Below the pieces are notes generated by a model. The model was given only the letters and a program-made list of their open reading frames with translations, did not search any database and was not told the origin of the DNA. This document shows positions 9,661 through 22,100 of a stretch of DNA of 64,000 nucleotides, in pieces. Positions within the stretch are counted from its first letter, which is position 1. Each line of letters opens with the position of its first letter. A program made the translations under genes and the position numbers. This stretch comes from Aphelocoma coerulescens (Eukaryota; Chordata; Aves; Passeriformes; Corvidae): assembly GCF_041296385.1 (NCBI RefSeq), contig NC_091014.1:9709578-9773577 (forward strand). Reading direction: 5' to 3'.

Positions 9661-12600
9661 GGCTCCCCTGTCAGTGTAACTCCCATTCATGTCCCATCAT
9701 TTCTGTTGCTGGGTCTCCCAGTTTGGCTCTAACACTGCCAACACTTTCCTCTACTGACTTTGGTACTATAACAGTGTATTTGAATAAGAAATCTCTGTTC
9801 CATCAAATTATACAGTTACAAAAATGCTTTAATATATTTCTATTAGTACACATATGCATGCACACACATACATAAAATGAATGTATATTTATGCAAAATG
9901 TCTTTCTTAAAATATTGACAGCAATTGAAATTTCAGCCTGAAGTAATCATTTATCCTTCCTGTTGGTGATGTCAAATACATAACTTTCAGTTCATATCTT
10001 TTTTTTTTTTTTTAATATATATTAGAATTGGAAACTACATACAAACATAAATATGTGCATATAAACATACAGATGCTCATTCCATATGCAGTCCAGACAT
10101 GCCAGGGCTTGAAATATTTTATTCAGGAAAAATTGCAGCATGAGATCTGTATATTTTTCCCTCTGACAAGGTTGCTTCCATGGTCTGAGCAAACTTTTGG
10201 TTTCACAGACACTCATGGAAACATGTATAACTATTTGTGACTACAGTGGGAATCATTTTCTTCTGGGCAAACAGATTTTTGACTAGAAATGGACATCAGC
10301 CATTTAGATCAGATCCAAATAAGGATTTCAAAAGATTGAAACTTTTACTTACTGCATATTGGATCCAGGATTTTAATTTAACGCATTACAAAGATAGGGG
10401 CTGTTTATGAAATACATGTACTGATCCATCTGGATGTTATTTACATCTGTGATTTAGTTAAGGGTCTCATTTACATTTTATATTTGAATTCAAGAAACTC
10501 TTTAAAACACTTAGCTAAGTACCACTGGGATGGAGAAATCATTCCACCAGAATAGTGTAAAGGGGCAGAATGCAGCAAAATTATAAAATTGTTAAAGTTG
10601 TTCAAGCCACCGCAGCAAAGTTTCATAAAAATCAGAAAAAGCTTGCTCAGAACAAAAGCCATTTATAAAATGTGATGCAGTACATATTTTCTAGGTACAG
10701 TGAAAGAGTTTTGAAATCTTTGAATAGTAAAACACACATTTGTTTCTAGAAATGAGCCTAATCCTTTCCTCCAAGTTTTTATGTGCATGAATGCAAAACA
10801 TAATCAATCTAACTTTTTGGTTATTCATGAGTACAAGTAATGATCTTTTTTTTGTGTTGTTGCTCTGCACAAAACCAGACGTTATTGTGTGCTACGAAAA
10901 ACACATTTTTGTCTGGAGTCCAGGGGCTATTTTATTAAATGCTGAAGCAGAGACTAATATATAAGGAGGATACTTTAACATATATAAAGATTTCTTTTCA
11001 CTAGAGAGGAGGAGGATGATGCCTAAATTTTCAACAGCAGAGCTTAATTTCTTTCATCATCAGAAAGATTAATATTTTTATCCTCATTTTACAGAGGGAG
11101 TATCTAAAGTCATGAAAAACAATGAATTCTAATTACACTACAAAAATTGTCACTAATCCCTAGATCAAGTATAACCATATCCCATATGCCATGTGATGGT
11201 ATTTCTAACATTGTTCTTCAACCTTGCTTATTCTCAGACACTGTCAGTAAAAAGACAGTAAATCCCTCATTTATTGTATAATTTACTGCTACAATAAAAG
11301 GTAGTAACTAATTCCTGGAGATACTTAGCATATTAAAGGAAAATACTGTTAATCCAGTAAGCCATACTTTAAAAATGTCTCAGACTTTTCAAGGAGTGGC
11401 CTCAAGAATATGAAAAACACGTGGTATCACATGGCAGGACCCAGTAATTGTGCAGTTTCTCCAGGACAAAATGCCAGCTTGTGGTTTGCAGTAGCAGTTG
11501 CATGTGTTGCAAAGCAGCTTAGAGTGACTCATCAAATCTTACTGAAACCCTAGGTGAAATTGTAGCTTACCACCACAGAAATATTTTTCAGTGTAAAAGG
11601 TCTGTGTTTATCTACTTTGCACATCCTGTCCTTCTTCAGTCCCAGGGATGCCCCTCATGGCATTAGTTGCACATTTTAACTTGCAATGTGAGTTGTACAC
11701 TGATCTTTGTATTCTTTCTGAGATTAAAAATATCCTCTACATAGACAACTATCCCTACTTATAGCTATTGCATTACATTTACAGCATCATTTTTAGAGTA
11801 TAATAATGTAATTCCATGAGCTTTCATAATATCAACATTGAAACAGGGAATGTATGGAGATTTTTGTGGGGACAGACTATTTAAAAGGACTGAAGATTAT
11901 ACTATATTTAGGATCATATGAGAAACACTGCATGAACTTAGAGCAAAATGATGATTTCTTCTTCAAAAATCCTGCAATCTTAATTGAAGGAGTAACACAC
12001 AAAAGTGAGAGTCCAAGGAAACAAAGAAATACAAATTAGCACCATGATCAACAGTAACAGTTTGCAACTTTTGAAAAGATATATAGAACAGCAATTTTTT
12101 TAACAATTTTTGGTTGTAAAGTTATTTGCTCTCATAAGAAAGAAAAACAAACAGCAAATAAAATCTATTAACAGGAACTCTGTATATTAACTGCCATGTT
12201 TTGCTTTATTTTGATATTATATTGAGGTAAATATAAAGAGATATAATATTTAATCAGTATGTACATCAACACAAAGTAATAAACTAATTTCTGAGATTTA
12301 GATTGCACATAAGAAAAAAGGTGTCGTTCTGCACTGGTTTTGTCCTTATAATTTTATCAGAATTGATATTGCATAAAACCTCAAATATTGGCCTGGATAT
12401 TTTTGAAGATGAAGAAAATAAGTTTATAAAACTGAAAAAAATAAAATACTTCATCAAAACCCATGAAGTAGACAGAGACCTGTAAGTAAGAACCAGATAT
12501 TTCATTTGTGTGTCCATAGAATTAATATCATATAATGAAAATAAATCAAATGTAACTGTATTGATAAAAACACAGACATGAATGTATTGTTATGTGGTCT

Positions 12601-13109
12601 GGTCAGGGATAATTTCAATAACTGGAATTTTAAAATATCTTCTTGTTTTGTAGAGATCAGAGAGTCCTTGAGTGACTCTTACTGAACAAAGAAAGGAATT
12701 AACCACAGCATCTAAGTTCTCTTGAGCTCTCACCTTACTTCTCTTAACACACATTGAACTTGCTAGCTGATGCCAGCTTTTCTCTCATACCTCATTTGAT
12801 ACCAATTTCAGTTTGTCTCATGCCTAAATGACTGGGTGCATGGTAGATACCCTCTTGCATACCTTAGAAGCGATTCAATTCAATAGGTTTGTCTTTGTGT
12901 ATTAGTTGTATCACAGAGCACTGAAATTGTCTAAATTTGCATGATATTTACTCCAGTTAGCTTTTATGCAGTGAACAAACACAGCTGGGAAATACAGTTA
13001 TGAAAAATACAGGGGAAAACAGGAGACAAAATCCATGGCTTAATGCTTTCTTTTCCCATTACAAACTACACCCCACAGGTTAAAATCATGAGAGATCAGA
13101 GTGTGCAGG
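9661..13109. other. Noncoding stretch with homopolymer and a short MIR-like scrap
   Basis: Contains 15 T at 9999-10013 and CA/TA-rich simple sequence at 9845-9875. The segment around 11078-11112 (cctcattttacagaggga) resembles the reverse strand of the MIR 3' region but is too short to assign. No gene recognised. Confidence 0.55.
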
Positions 13110-14169
13110 AAGGATGTTGCACCATTTGGGAAAGTGCTGATTTGCTGGAGGGTCAGAAGGCTCTGAAGAGGTATTTGGACAGGCCAAAATAATGGGCTGA
13201 AGCCAGTTGTGTGAGGTTCAACAAGACCAAGTGGCGGATCCTGCTCTTGGGTCACAACAACCCCAGGCTGGTTCTCCCCAGGCACTACAGCCTGGGGGAA
13301 GAGTGACTGGAAAGCTGCCCAGCGGAAAAGGACCTGGGGGTGCAGGCCAACCATGGCTGAACATGAACCAGGTGTGCCAAAATGACCAAGAAGACTATCC
13401 TGGCTTATATCAGCAAAAGTGTGGCCAGCAGGATCAGGGCAGTAGTTGTCTCCCTGTACTTGGCACTGGTGAGGCCTCACCTCAAAAATTGTGCTCAGTT
13501 TTGGGCCCTTCATGACAAGAAAGACATTGAGGTGCTGGATTGAGTCCAGAGAAAGACAACAGAGATGGTGAAGGGCCTGGAGAGCAAGTCTGATGGGGGG
13601 CAGTTGAGGCAGCTGGGGGTGTTTAGCCTGGAGAAAAGGAGGCTTGGGAGGGATCTTATTGATATCTACAATTCCCTTAAAGGAGGGTGCAGTCAGGGCG
13701 GGGGGAGGGGTCAATCTCTTCTCCCAAATAACAAGATAGAATGAGAGGAAATTGTCTCAAGTTATGCCAAGGGAGGCTTAAATTAGATATTAGGAAAAAA
13801 TTATGAAAAGTGTTGACAAGCATTGGAATATGCTGCCCATGGAAGTGGTAGAGTCACCATCACTGGAGGCATTTAAAAGACAATTGCCCAGAGAAGTTGT
13901 GGATGCCCCATCGCTTCAAGTGTTCAAGGTCAGGTTGGATGGTGCCTTGAGAAACCTGGTACAGTGAAAGGAGTCTCTGCCCATGGCAGAGGGATGGGAA
14001 CTACATGTTCTTTAAGGCCTCTTCCAACCCAAGTCATTCTAGGATTCCATGACACCGTGTGGTGCTTAGGGATATGGTTTAATGATGTACTTGGCAGTGT
14101 CAAGTTTATGGTTGCAGTCAATGATCTGAAAGGTCTTTTCCCACTAAAATGATTCTATGATTCTATGAT
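13110..14169 (+). mobile_element. CR1 LINE, 5'-truncated, interrupted by a second CR1 tail
   Basis: About 0.9 kb of CR1 3' sequence in plus orientation. It carries the degraded C-terminal part of the CR1 reverse-transcriptase ORF. Recognisable pieces include the fnkTKWrilllGHNNP-like stretch near 13215-13265, EKDLGVQ at about 13327-13345 and [18 protein letters not shown] near 13453-13505, then SLEKRRLGRDLI near 13627-13660. Stops and frameshifts interrupt it, so it is dead. It ends with the 3' untranslated wording 'ggtgcttagggatatgg' and the diagnostic terminal octamer repeats (gattctat twice) at 14150-14169. Between 'atttaaaaga' (13871-13880) and 'tgtggtgcttaggg' (14058 on), where the two pieces should be nearly adjacent, another CR1 tail is inserted. 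The 224-codon minus-strand frame over this region is antisense artefact. The 5' boundary is approximate. Confidence 0.9.
13885..14055 (+). mobile_element. Second CR1 3'-end fragment nested inside the CR1 copy
   Basis: Starts at about 'ttgcccagagaagttgtgg', contains the wording of a different CR1 subfamily ('ggtcaggttggatggtgcc', 'gtctctgcccatggcagag', 'tcttccaacccaag') and ends in its own octamer-like terminus 'cattctaggattccatga'. After it the host element resumes. This is a ~170-bp 5'-truncated copy inserted in the same orientation. The edges are accurate to perhaps 5 bases, and no clear target duplication is visible, which is normal for CR1. Confidence 0.75.
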
Positions 14170-16056
14170 CATTACTTAATTGAATTCCCACCAGAAATAA
14201 TGTCAAGATGAAAAGGAGTATGGTAAAAAGTAAGTTAGAGAAGCCAGAGATTAAGTCATCCCCTCCCTACAGGCCTTTTTTGAAGAGAGTGAAGTCAGGA
14301 AAAGAGCAACTGCAGGAGAATTATGCTAGTAATGAGTTTTCTCCAGAAGGGCATTGAGATGGACTGACTGTCTACATCTGTTCACTGGTTACAGAAATTT
14401 CATTACAAGATATGGACATCTATCTAAGCCTAAGCTAAAGACTGAATGTTTCATGACATGAGGTTGAATTGTGGTTTCCATGGGTCTGTGGCATCAAGAG
14501 TGGGAAAGGCTGCTCTGGGCTGAGAATCGAAGCATTTTTTTAATGCAGTGTCAGCACATTAGCAATAAATAGACATCTGATGTTCATTATTTTATTGCAG
14601 GAATTTTTACAAAGAAAGCAAATTATTTTATATGGTACAACGCATCCAGCTTTGTTATTGCTTAGAACTGGTAGGATGGAGTCTGGGGGGGATTTGTTTT
14701 CGTATGACAGACAGACCGAGGCCTCAAAAGCTTGAAGCAAAGCTCTGTAATGATTTTTGAAGGAAGTTAGTCAGAGAGTGTGTTCCTTCCACCAAGGGGA
14801 TGGATACATCTCAGCAGATGTGCAACTGAGAGCAGGATGCCTGTTCTCAGCTAGTGGAGCTGGCAGAGCACTTCTGCAGTGACACAAATCCGGAGGGACC
14901 TTGGAGAAACTAAGCATGAACATACATCTTAGGAATGACTGAGTGGGAGTAGAGTGTTTAACCACACCCACCCTCTGTATTTTAAGTCATCAATCTGAAA
15001 ACACCCAATAAAAACAAAGCATGGGCCATGACATTCAAATAGTTCAGTAAAGATTTAGATTCCCTAAGTTTTATTTCAAGCTGACAGACCAAGAAATTCC
15101 TACTTTGTGTTCTATAGCAATAAAACCACTACTCACGCAACAGGCAGAGGTTTGGAAGTGAAGCCTGCTTCTACCATCATACTTCAAATGCAATTGTTCC
15201 AGGCACAGTCAAGCTCCCTGTGTGGCAGTTGGCCGCATTAAGTAGCAATAGCCCAGCACCAATATTGTAAAGGTACCTGGGCACCCACAGAGCTGCTGTT
15301 ACAGCTCTGGACTTGACCATTTGCTGCAGGGTTTGGTGTTCTCATTCTGACAGGCCATGACTCAAATCACCTCAAGTAAACTGAGATCATTTCATGGGGC
15401 TCTGAGAAGACCAAATGTCTGACCTTCCTTTCCAGGTTGCTGGTGATGATTTCGTCAGCTCTCTGTGCCACACAGGGCACATCCACTCTCTGAATACACT
15501 CAGACCTAATCCACAGGCAACTGTCAAGGCTGGACTCTGTTTATTGCAGGGTAAGGTGCACAGAGATGTTTTTCCTTTTTGGAGTGAGAGAGAGAGAGAA
15601 TATTCTACATTTAGCTGTGTTGTTCTTAGCATGGGCAGAGAGGGAAAGACAGAGCATAAGATTATCTAAAACAGGGCTGCCCTCAGACATGTTTTCATTG
15701 CCAGGGCACGTCAGTAAGGATTAAGCACTGTTAGCATTGCAGTTTGCGCAGCTGCTTGAACTTAGTGTCATCTCATCTATGGCTTTTGGGGAAGATGTGG
15801 AGAACTCCAGCAGGGAAAATAAATGTCTGTGGCATTCAGTGAGGAAGTGTTACTCTTGGTTAAAATCTCCTGACCTGAGCGGAGCTTTGATTTCAGCCTT
15901 GATCGTTTGTCTCTGATATTTTTCTTAGCAGACTGAGAAGCTGATTTCTTTAGGATTCATCTTTTGGGAGACCTCACCCCCAGCTGAGATGAAATTAGCT
16001 TTTGAAATCTGTCTTTTAAAATCCAAAATAGCAGATTGTCTGGCTTCCTTCCAAAG
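14170..16056. other. Noncoding stretch, possible intron
   Basis: Unique-looking DNA with a short (GA)n tract at about 15577-15600. The frame of the 16057 exon stays open upstream to about 15930 with other possible acceptors there (ttcttagcag at 15921-15931), so the exon could start earlier. Otherwise nothing recognised. Confidence 0.5.
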
Positions 16057-16148
16057 GCAAAACTTGCAATACAAATATTTCTTTGAGTGGAGCTCCTATG
16101 GCCAGACCATTTTCATTGACCTTGCAGAGCCAAAAGTCATTTATCCAG
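16057..16148 (+). CDS. Candidate coding exon 1 of 3, unknown protein
   Basis: 92 bases between a pyrimidine-rich acceptor (ctggcttccttccaaag) and a consensus donor (CCAG followed by GTAAGT). One base, then 30 codons, then one base: the peptide reads QNLQYKYFFEWSSYGQTIF followed by IDLAEPKVIYP, ending in phase 1. The next candidate at 26205 begins with the two bases that complete a glycine codon. Aromatic-rich, balanced composition, no stop. The acceptor is not certain: the same frame is open back to about 15930. An ATG at 15989 sits in the same frame, so a longer or first exon is possible. I do not recognise the family. Confidence 0.45.
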
Positions 16149-19100
16149 GTAAGTATTCATTAGCACAAAGAAGAGCAGAAAAAGAGATATTATATGCTCT
16201 GCATTGTCACTTAGACCTACACTATAGTTAATTTTAATATTCAATTTCAGCTGAGCAGGAAAAGAAAATGACTAGGCAGTAGAATGAGATGTGGTAGATA
16301 TACCGGTTCTTCTTGTGTTTCAACCAATAAGAGGTTTCAGTAGGGATAAGTGAAATAACTCAATCACCTGTTTGTTTCCTGATTCCTTCAGATAGCAAAA
16401 TGCTTCCATGTGTTAGTGGTTAAGGTACCAGAGACTTTGGAATTCAAACAACATCAACATAAGGAAAAAATAGGCCGAGAATCAGGAAGTGTAGTTTGCT
16501 CCCTTATTTTTATATTATCTCTTTTTCTTTGACAACTGCATAGCTACATCCAGAGAAGTAGTAATTATATCCAGAACCCAAAGAGGTCCATCATAACATG
16601 AAAATGTTGTGACATCATAGTCCTTGGTTAGGGAAATTATAATGATGGCAGAGGTTAAAGCCACAGTGTAGGACAGGCAGAGAAAGAGAAGAGCCTCAGA
16701 GGAGAGTTTCTTGCTCAAGAAAAGCACGAAACTCTCCCATTTTGGAGGAGAATTGTCACAAGGTAAGCCAACTTACTTTTAAAATGCTTCTTTGCATGGG
16801 GATGTTTTTGCAAATGTTTTTCAATTGGTTTTAAACCACTCATGGGTGAGGTAGAAGAGAGGAAATAATGAGAAACAAATTCAGTGGAAAAACAAGTGTT
16901 GATGGTGTGACAAGGCAGTGAAGTAAATTTATGAACTGATTTGATCATGGATATTAGCACCTCCTTTCCTTCCAATATGAGTCAGAATGAACATAAACAT
17001 CACAGCTATATGGAAAAATGTACCACTGTGGGGGGAGGGGAGCAAAGGACAATTAAGAAAACCTTACTTTTTCTGCAAGTTTTTTTGCCTACTGGCTTTT
17101 TTATATTTACTAAGAAAAAACTCACAAACTGTTGAAATAGCTTTCCTATTTCTCTTCTGACTGGGAGAAGAAAATATGAGGACTAAACATAGTTTGTGAC
17201 ACACCAATAAATTTCTAAGATAACTGCAACTAAGACATTAGTGTTATTTTTTTCCATAGAGATACCAATGAGCCAGGATATGCTACTTTGTGAAATGTAT
17301 TATGACAGGACAGAAATACCTTGAGTCACATTTTATTAACTTTTCAAGTATTCTTGGATTGATAGAAGAATTGCTCTTCTTTACCAAATGCAATGCATTC
17401 TAAAATTTTCACAAGCAAATTCACATCTCCTATCATTTTGTCCTTTTCTGTGGAAAGAGGAGAAAATTTTATGGTGATGCTAGTAATACAAAGCATTTGT
17501 CATGAGATTGTCTAAGAGAACCGTATCACCTCCAGAAATCACAGAATATGCTGCTATTTCAATGATGAATTAGATGTTCACTTTACTTTTCATTTTTAAG
17601 GAACTAAACTTAATTTGATAACTTTCAAAACATTGATGGATCATTTCACTGTGAGTTCCTCAGACAAATCTTAGATTTCAATTGTCTCAGCCATGTGCTC
17701 CTTCCTTTGTGCAATATAACAACCTTGTTTCTGTAAGTTCATTGGAACAGGCAAGTAATGAAGGGAGCTTGAACTCCAAAGCACAGTCAACATTTGCTTT
17801 ATATCCATGATTAATGTCAAATCTGAACGCTATCTAATAGAAATACTGAGTAACCTCATGTTGATCTCTTCTTGATGCCAGCTATGACTGGTTATAATAG
17901 CTGAGGTCAGATCACTCTCCCTGATGTATATACCCTCTTCACAGAATTTTCTTTGGTAAGGAACTATATTGAGAAAGAATCCCACTTCTTGTTCAGGCTG
18001 ACCTAGTTCAATGAAGTCAAAAAACATCATACACACCCTGACATTTAAAAATCCTTAAGGCTGCAGGAATTTACTAGGTCTTAATTATTAAATTGGTAAA
18101 CATCTATTCTCCAGATACTTTCATCTATACATACATTCCAAGATTTCGTTGATCAAATAATTTTTCAAAGTATAGACATGTGGGTAGCAGAATACACAAT
18201 GAAAATTTTTTATCATTATCTTAGCCCATATGAGGACTTCCCCCAAAATATGTTCTTAGAAGGAGAACAAGCAGACCCAGCTATGATTAGATTTTTCTTC
18301 ATAAGAGCAGAAAATAGCATGATGTAAATATTGTTTTTATTGTACAGATGTGCTGTTACAAAGAAAAATGCACAGAATATTACATTTTCTCTACTAAAAA
18401 ATGAAAAAAGTTACAATAAAAAAGAGTAATCCTTAGCCTGTGTTACATAAACTTCAAGAAAGGGTAATCAACCTTGATGCGTGACTAAGGCACACATCTG
18501 TCTGTCTGACTTATGACAGAACACAACCAAAGAATAAACTGTTTTAAAAAAAAAAAAAAATCCTCCCTGTAAGAGGATATTCTGCTCTACAATGAAGCAT
18601 AGATTTTTTTTTTCCCCATGTTTTCTTTTTCACTAAGCTAAGAGCTGTTATTTTACATCTATGAGATGTAGTTTCTTAGCAGTCATTATAGAAATCCTTA
18701 TCAGTCTCTTCTCTATAGAAGCTCAGAGTTGTTCTTGAACACAGAAATGATTCAACCTGTTTTATTTCAAAAGAAGGAACAAGCTTTTTCCTAAAAGCAT
18801 AATTATAATTCTGAATTAAGTGTCAAGGAAATCAAGTCTCTTTTTATTTCTATTCAAAAGATTAGTGTATGGAAATAGGGCAAGATATTTTCATTATTCT
18901 TCTATACTTTTAATACTCCTTAGTTTGAGTAGGACATTTCAAAGGGCTAGAAAGAGTTGCATCTTCATGTTTCTTTGATAAAATTTCCAATAAAATTATC
19001 AGACATATTAAAGACAACATGGATATTATCAGGACTGCAATTTAATGGAGACCACCTCCCTAAGCCAAAGTAAGCTGCTGAACTATTACAAGGAGTTTTC

Positions 19101-22100
19101 TTTTTATTTTTATTAGAGATATAGACTGTTTTTAAAGAAGTAAGACTTTGTAGGTTTTTTTAATCTGGTGTATTTGATTGTAAATACAGTATTGCTTGAG
19201 TTAGAATAGAAGGGCTTGAGAGACTTGCATTGAATCCAATGACAAGATTTCCACTATATTCAAGTGTAAATTAATAAGTAATTGAAGATTCAGTGTTTCC
19301 CAATGGCCTGCAGTCCTAGTTGACTTAATTTTAGATCAAGGTCATTAATGTGGGTTGAAACTTCTTTTACTGAACACCAGTTACCATCTCTGCAGTGCAG
19401 GAAATAACATGGCATGATAGCAGAATATTTCACTGAATTACAAAAAACAAACCCACTCAGTGAAGAACTTAAAATCTTTTCCCAGTGTTGTTCTTTATTT
19501 ACAGCTGTAATGAATCACTTTCAAAGGTATATCTCACCAAGTCAGTTTATGCTACTGGTGCTGGCTGGACCTGAAAACTGGCTGGCAGGGAGAATGATGC
19601 AAGAGACTCCCGTGCAAAATTTCTGGATCCCTGCCTCGGGGAGGAAGCAAAATGTGCTTATGTATTTGTCACATTTAATGGCCTTTTCAGAAGGAAATTG
19701 CGTGTCCTGTGACATCTATCGGCAGGAAAGATGACTTAATAAAGAAAGGGAAGGTCTTGTATTAGTGAGAACAGAGTAGTCAATTAGTAATTCAACAGTC
19801 ATGACAAAGTTATGTGATGACGTTTATGCAATACTGGATTTAGATGGGCCTGGAGGAAGCTTAAAAAGAGTAGGAGGCATAAGAGATGGGTTCAGGCCCT
19901 GCCTCTGCTTTAAGTCAAATACCTCATAGCATTAGGTTATGTTAATCTACAATTTTATCTGCTTCTGCATCTCTTTCATTCATCCTGCAGCATTTATCAC
20001 AGGGAGATCAGAAATGTCTTAAGCAATTTTGCATATGGAAGAAATGCAGTTGCTCCACTTAATGGAATTTTATTTGGAAGGCATAAACCAAAATAGATCA
20101 AACCAGAATATTTATCACAATAAATGATTTGTCTATATAACACCAAAAAAAAAAGTTAAAAGACCTAAACCAAGCCAATCAAAGATAAAAGTTTAGAAAC
20201 TACTCTCTATCCCTTTAAAATCTGTAACATGCCATTGGAGAAGGTTTTTACTTTTTCTTCTACTTCCAAATTTTATTATTTGACAGTGTACTGAAATGGC
20301 ATAAAATTTATACCCGAATGACAAGACAACTGTATTATTCATTACTCTATTTTCTTTCCAAATACCAGAAAATTTAATCATCATCACATCTTAAAAAGAG
20401 CAGAAATGTGGGTATATCTGCATAGTAAAGTTGTAGTTAGAGACAGTAGTGCAGGGTTTACAGGTAGCAGAGGCAAATATTTTAAAAGTATGAATTAGAC
20501 ACAGAATGACAGATTCTGCAAAGTCTAAATTGCTCAAGTGTAGACTGGGCTACTGCCAATGCCAAAATATCAAGTAGATTGGAGGCCTCTGCTCAGGGAT
20601 ATTCCAAAGCCTATTACAGTCAATTTAGACTCTCTGCTGATAAAAGAAACTTTCAGTTGTGCCTCATCTCCATAGCAATCTCACTTGAGTGAATTCAAGG
20701 AATGAAACTCATAGAATCGTTTCATTCACTTTGAGTCAGATTTGGGAAATGCACAGCATTTCTCCACACCAATCCAAGGAAGACAGAATATAGCTCCTCT
20801 TGGACTCAAATATGGCATCTTGCTCCTGTGCCTCTGGGGCCCAAAGGTAGCCATTGGCTTCCTTTATTTTTTTTTCTTTTAATGTATCTAGAGCATAAAA
20901 CAGGTTTTTGTATTCTTAGAAGACCACCCATGAGGTTTCCTCCTTCACTTTTACAAAGCTGTTTTTCATTGGGAATAATGTGTTTGCCCTTATATGTACC
21001 AGCCAGGGAAACCTTTCATTAATAAGGCCAGTTCTGAAAATGTCTGTGTTCATTTTCATCAATAATTTCTAAGACAAATAAATATTTCTACATCTCTTTT
21101 CCTGCTGGTGGGTTTCCAAAATTTTATGCACGTTCTAAACAGTATGCATAATATAGCTTCTGAGAGTGTTTATGTCAACTGGAGACCATGAAACCTGACC
21201 AGCAGGAATTCCATACACTTCCTCCAAACACCAACTGAGACTTTGCCTTTCTGTGAGTCTAATTTTGAAAAGCCATATTTTCAGAAAAACACCTTTGCAG
21301 GTGACTTGTGGAGTAAAAATGATACATACAATAATATGCCATTTCTCCATTTTAAGAATATTTTCACTCAAATGCTATCACTCATCGTGTAATTATTATG
21401 TCTGCCATAAAGTTTATATCTGCAGAAGACAAAAATATGCTTTACATAACTTCTATCTACTTGCAGCTTATCTCAAGACTGTGACAAACACTTCTAGCAT
21501 TGGTTTAAAGCCAAACATCACCTCTAAGGGCTCCTTGCTTATGCAAATATTGATGTTTAATGTCAGTGAGGAATATTTTTATGAAAATGTATTCATTCAC
21601 ATCTTTAGCTTTGTGTACTTGATGAGATACTGTGACAGGACACTTAAATCAGGCATAATTGTGACATGAGCCTGTCCAAACTTTTTCTTAGAGTGAGGAA
21701 AAAAAGATGGTTTGAAATCTCTCTCTTGCCCAGTATAGCTTCCAGCTCAAGATCTAGTTCACGGTCAGCACTGGGATTCCTGTTACCTGGGACACATCTA
21801 CATTTCCATTTTCCTCCATTTTTCTGCTTTTTTAAGAAGTCCATGCTACAAACTCAATCTTTCTTCTCATCTTTTTCTTCCATCAACCCAGAGAACTTCT
21901 CTCAGCTTGTGGTACAGGTATGGACATCCTCATTTGCTCTCAGAAAATTGTCTCTCCTTCCAGTCTCATCTGTCTGGTCTCAAGCTCAGTAGTTCAGACA
22001 GACAATGTGAGCTGATGGAATTCTCTCTTACCTACCACTAAGAACTTTCAGTCATATATTGTATATAAGACATAATAATCATAGAGTGAAAGAAAAATTT

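Noticed and set aside
13040..13714. 224-codon minus-strand open frame, the longest in the window
   Set aside because: It is exactly antisense to a plus-strand CR1 element. The sense strand shows the degraded CR1 reverse-transcriptase C-terminus.
16777..16838. 62-base minus-strand exon-like segment with a GTAAGT donor and a pyrimidine-rich acceptor
   Set aside because: Short frames bounded by AG and GTAAGT are expected by chance. Its phase does not fit the minus-strand terminal exon as bounded at 7743.
19414..19734. 106-codon plus-strand frame
   Set aside because: Internal acceptor-like tract but no donor of matching phase, and the chain 16148-26205 already joins without it.
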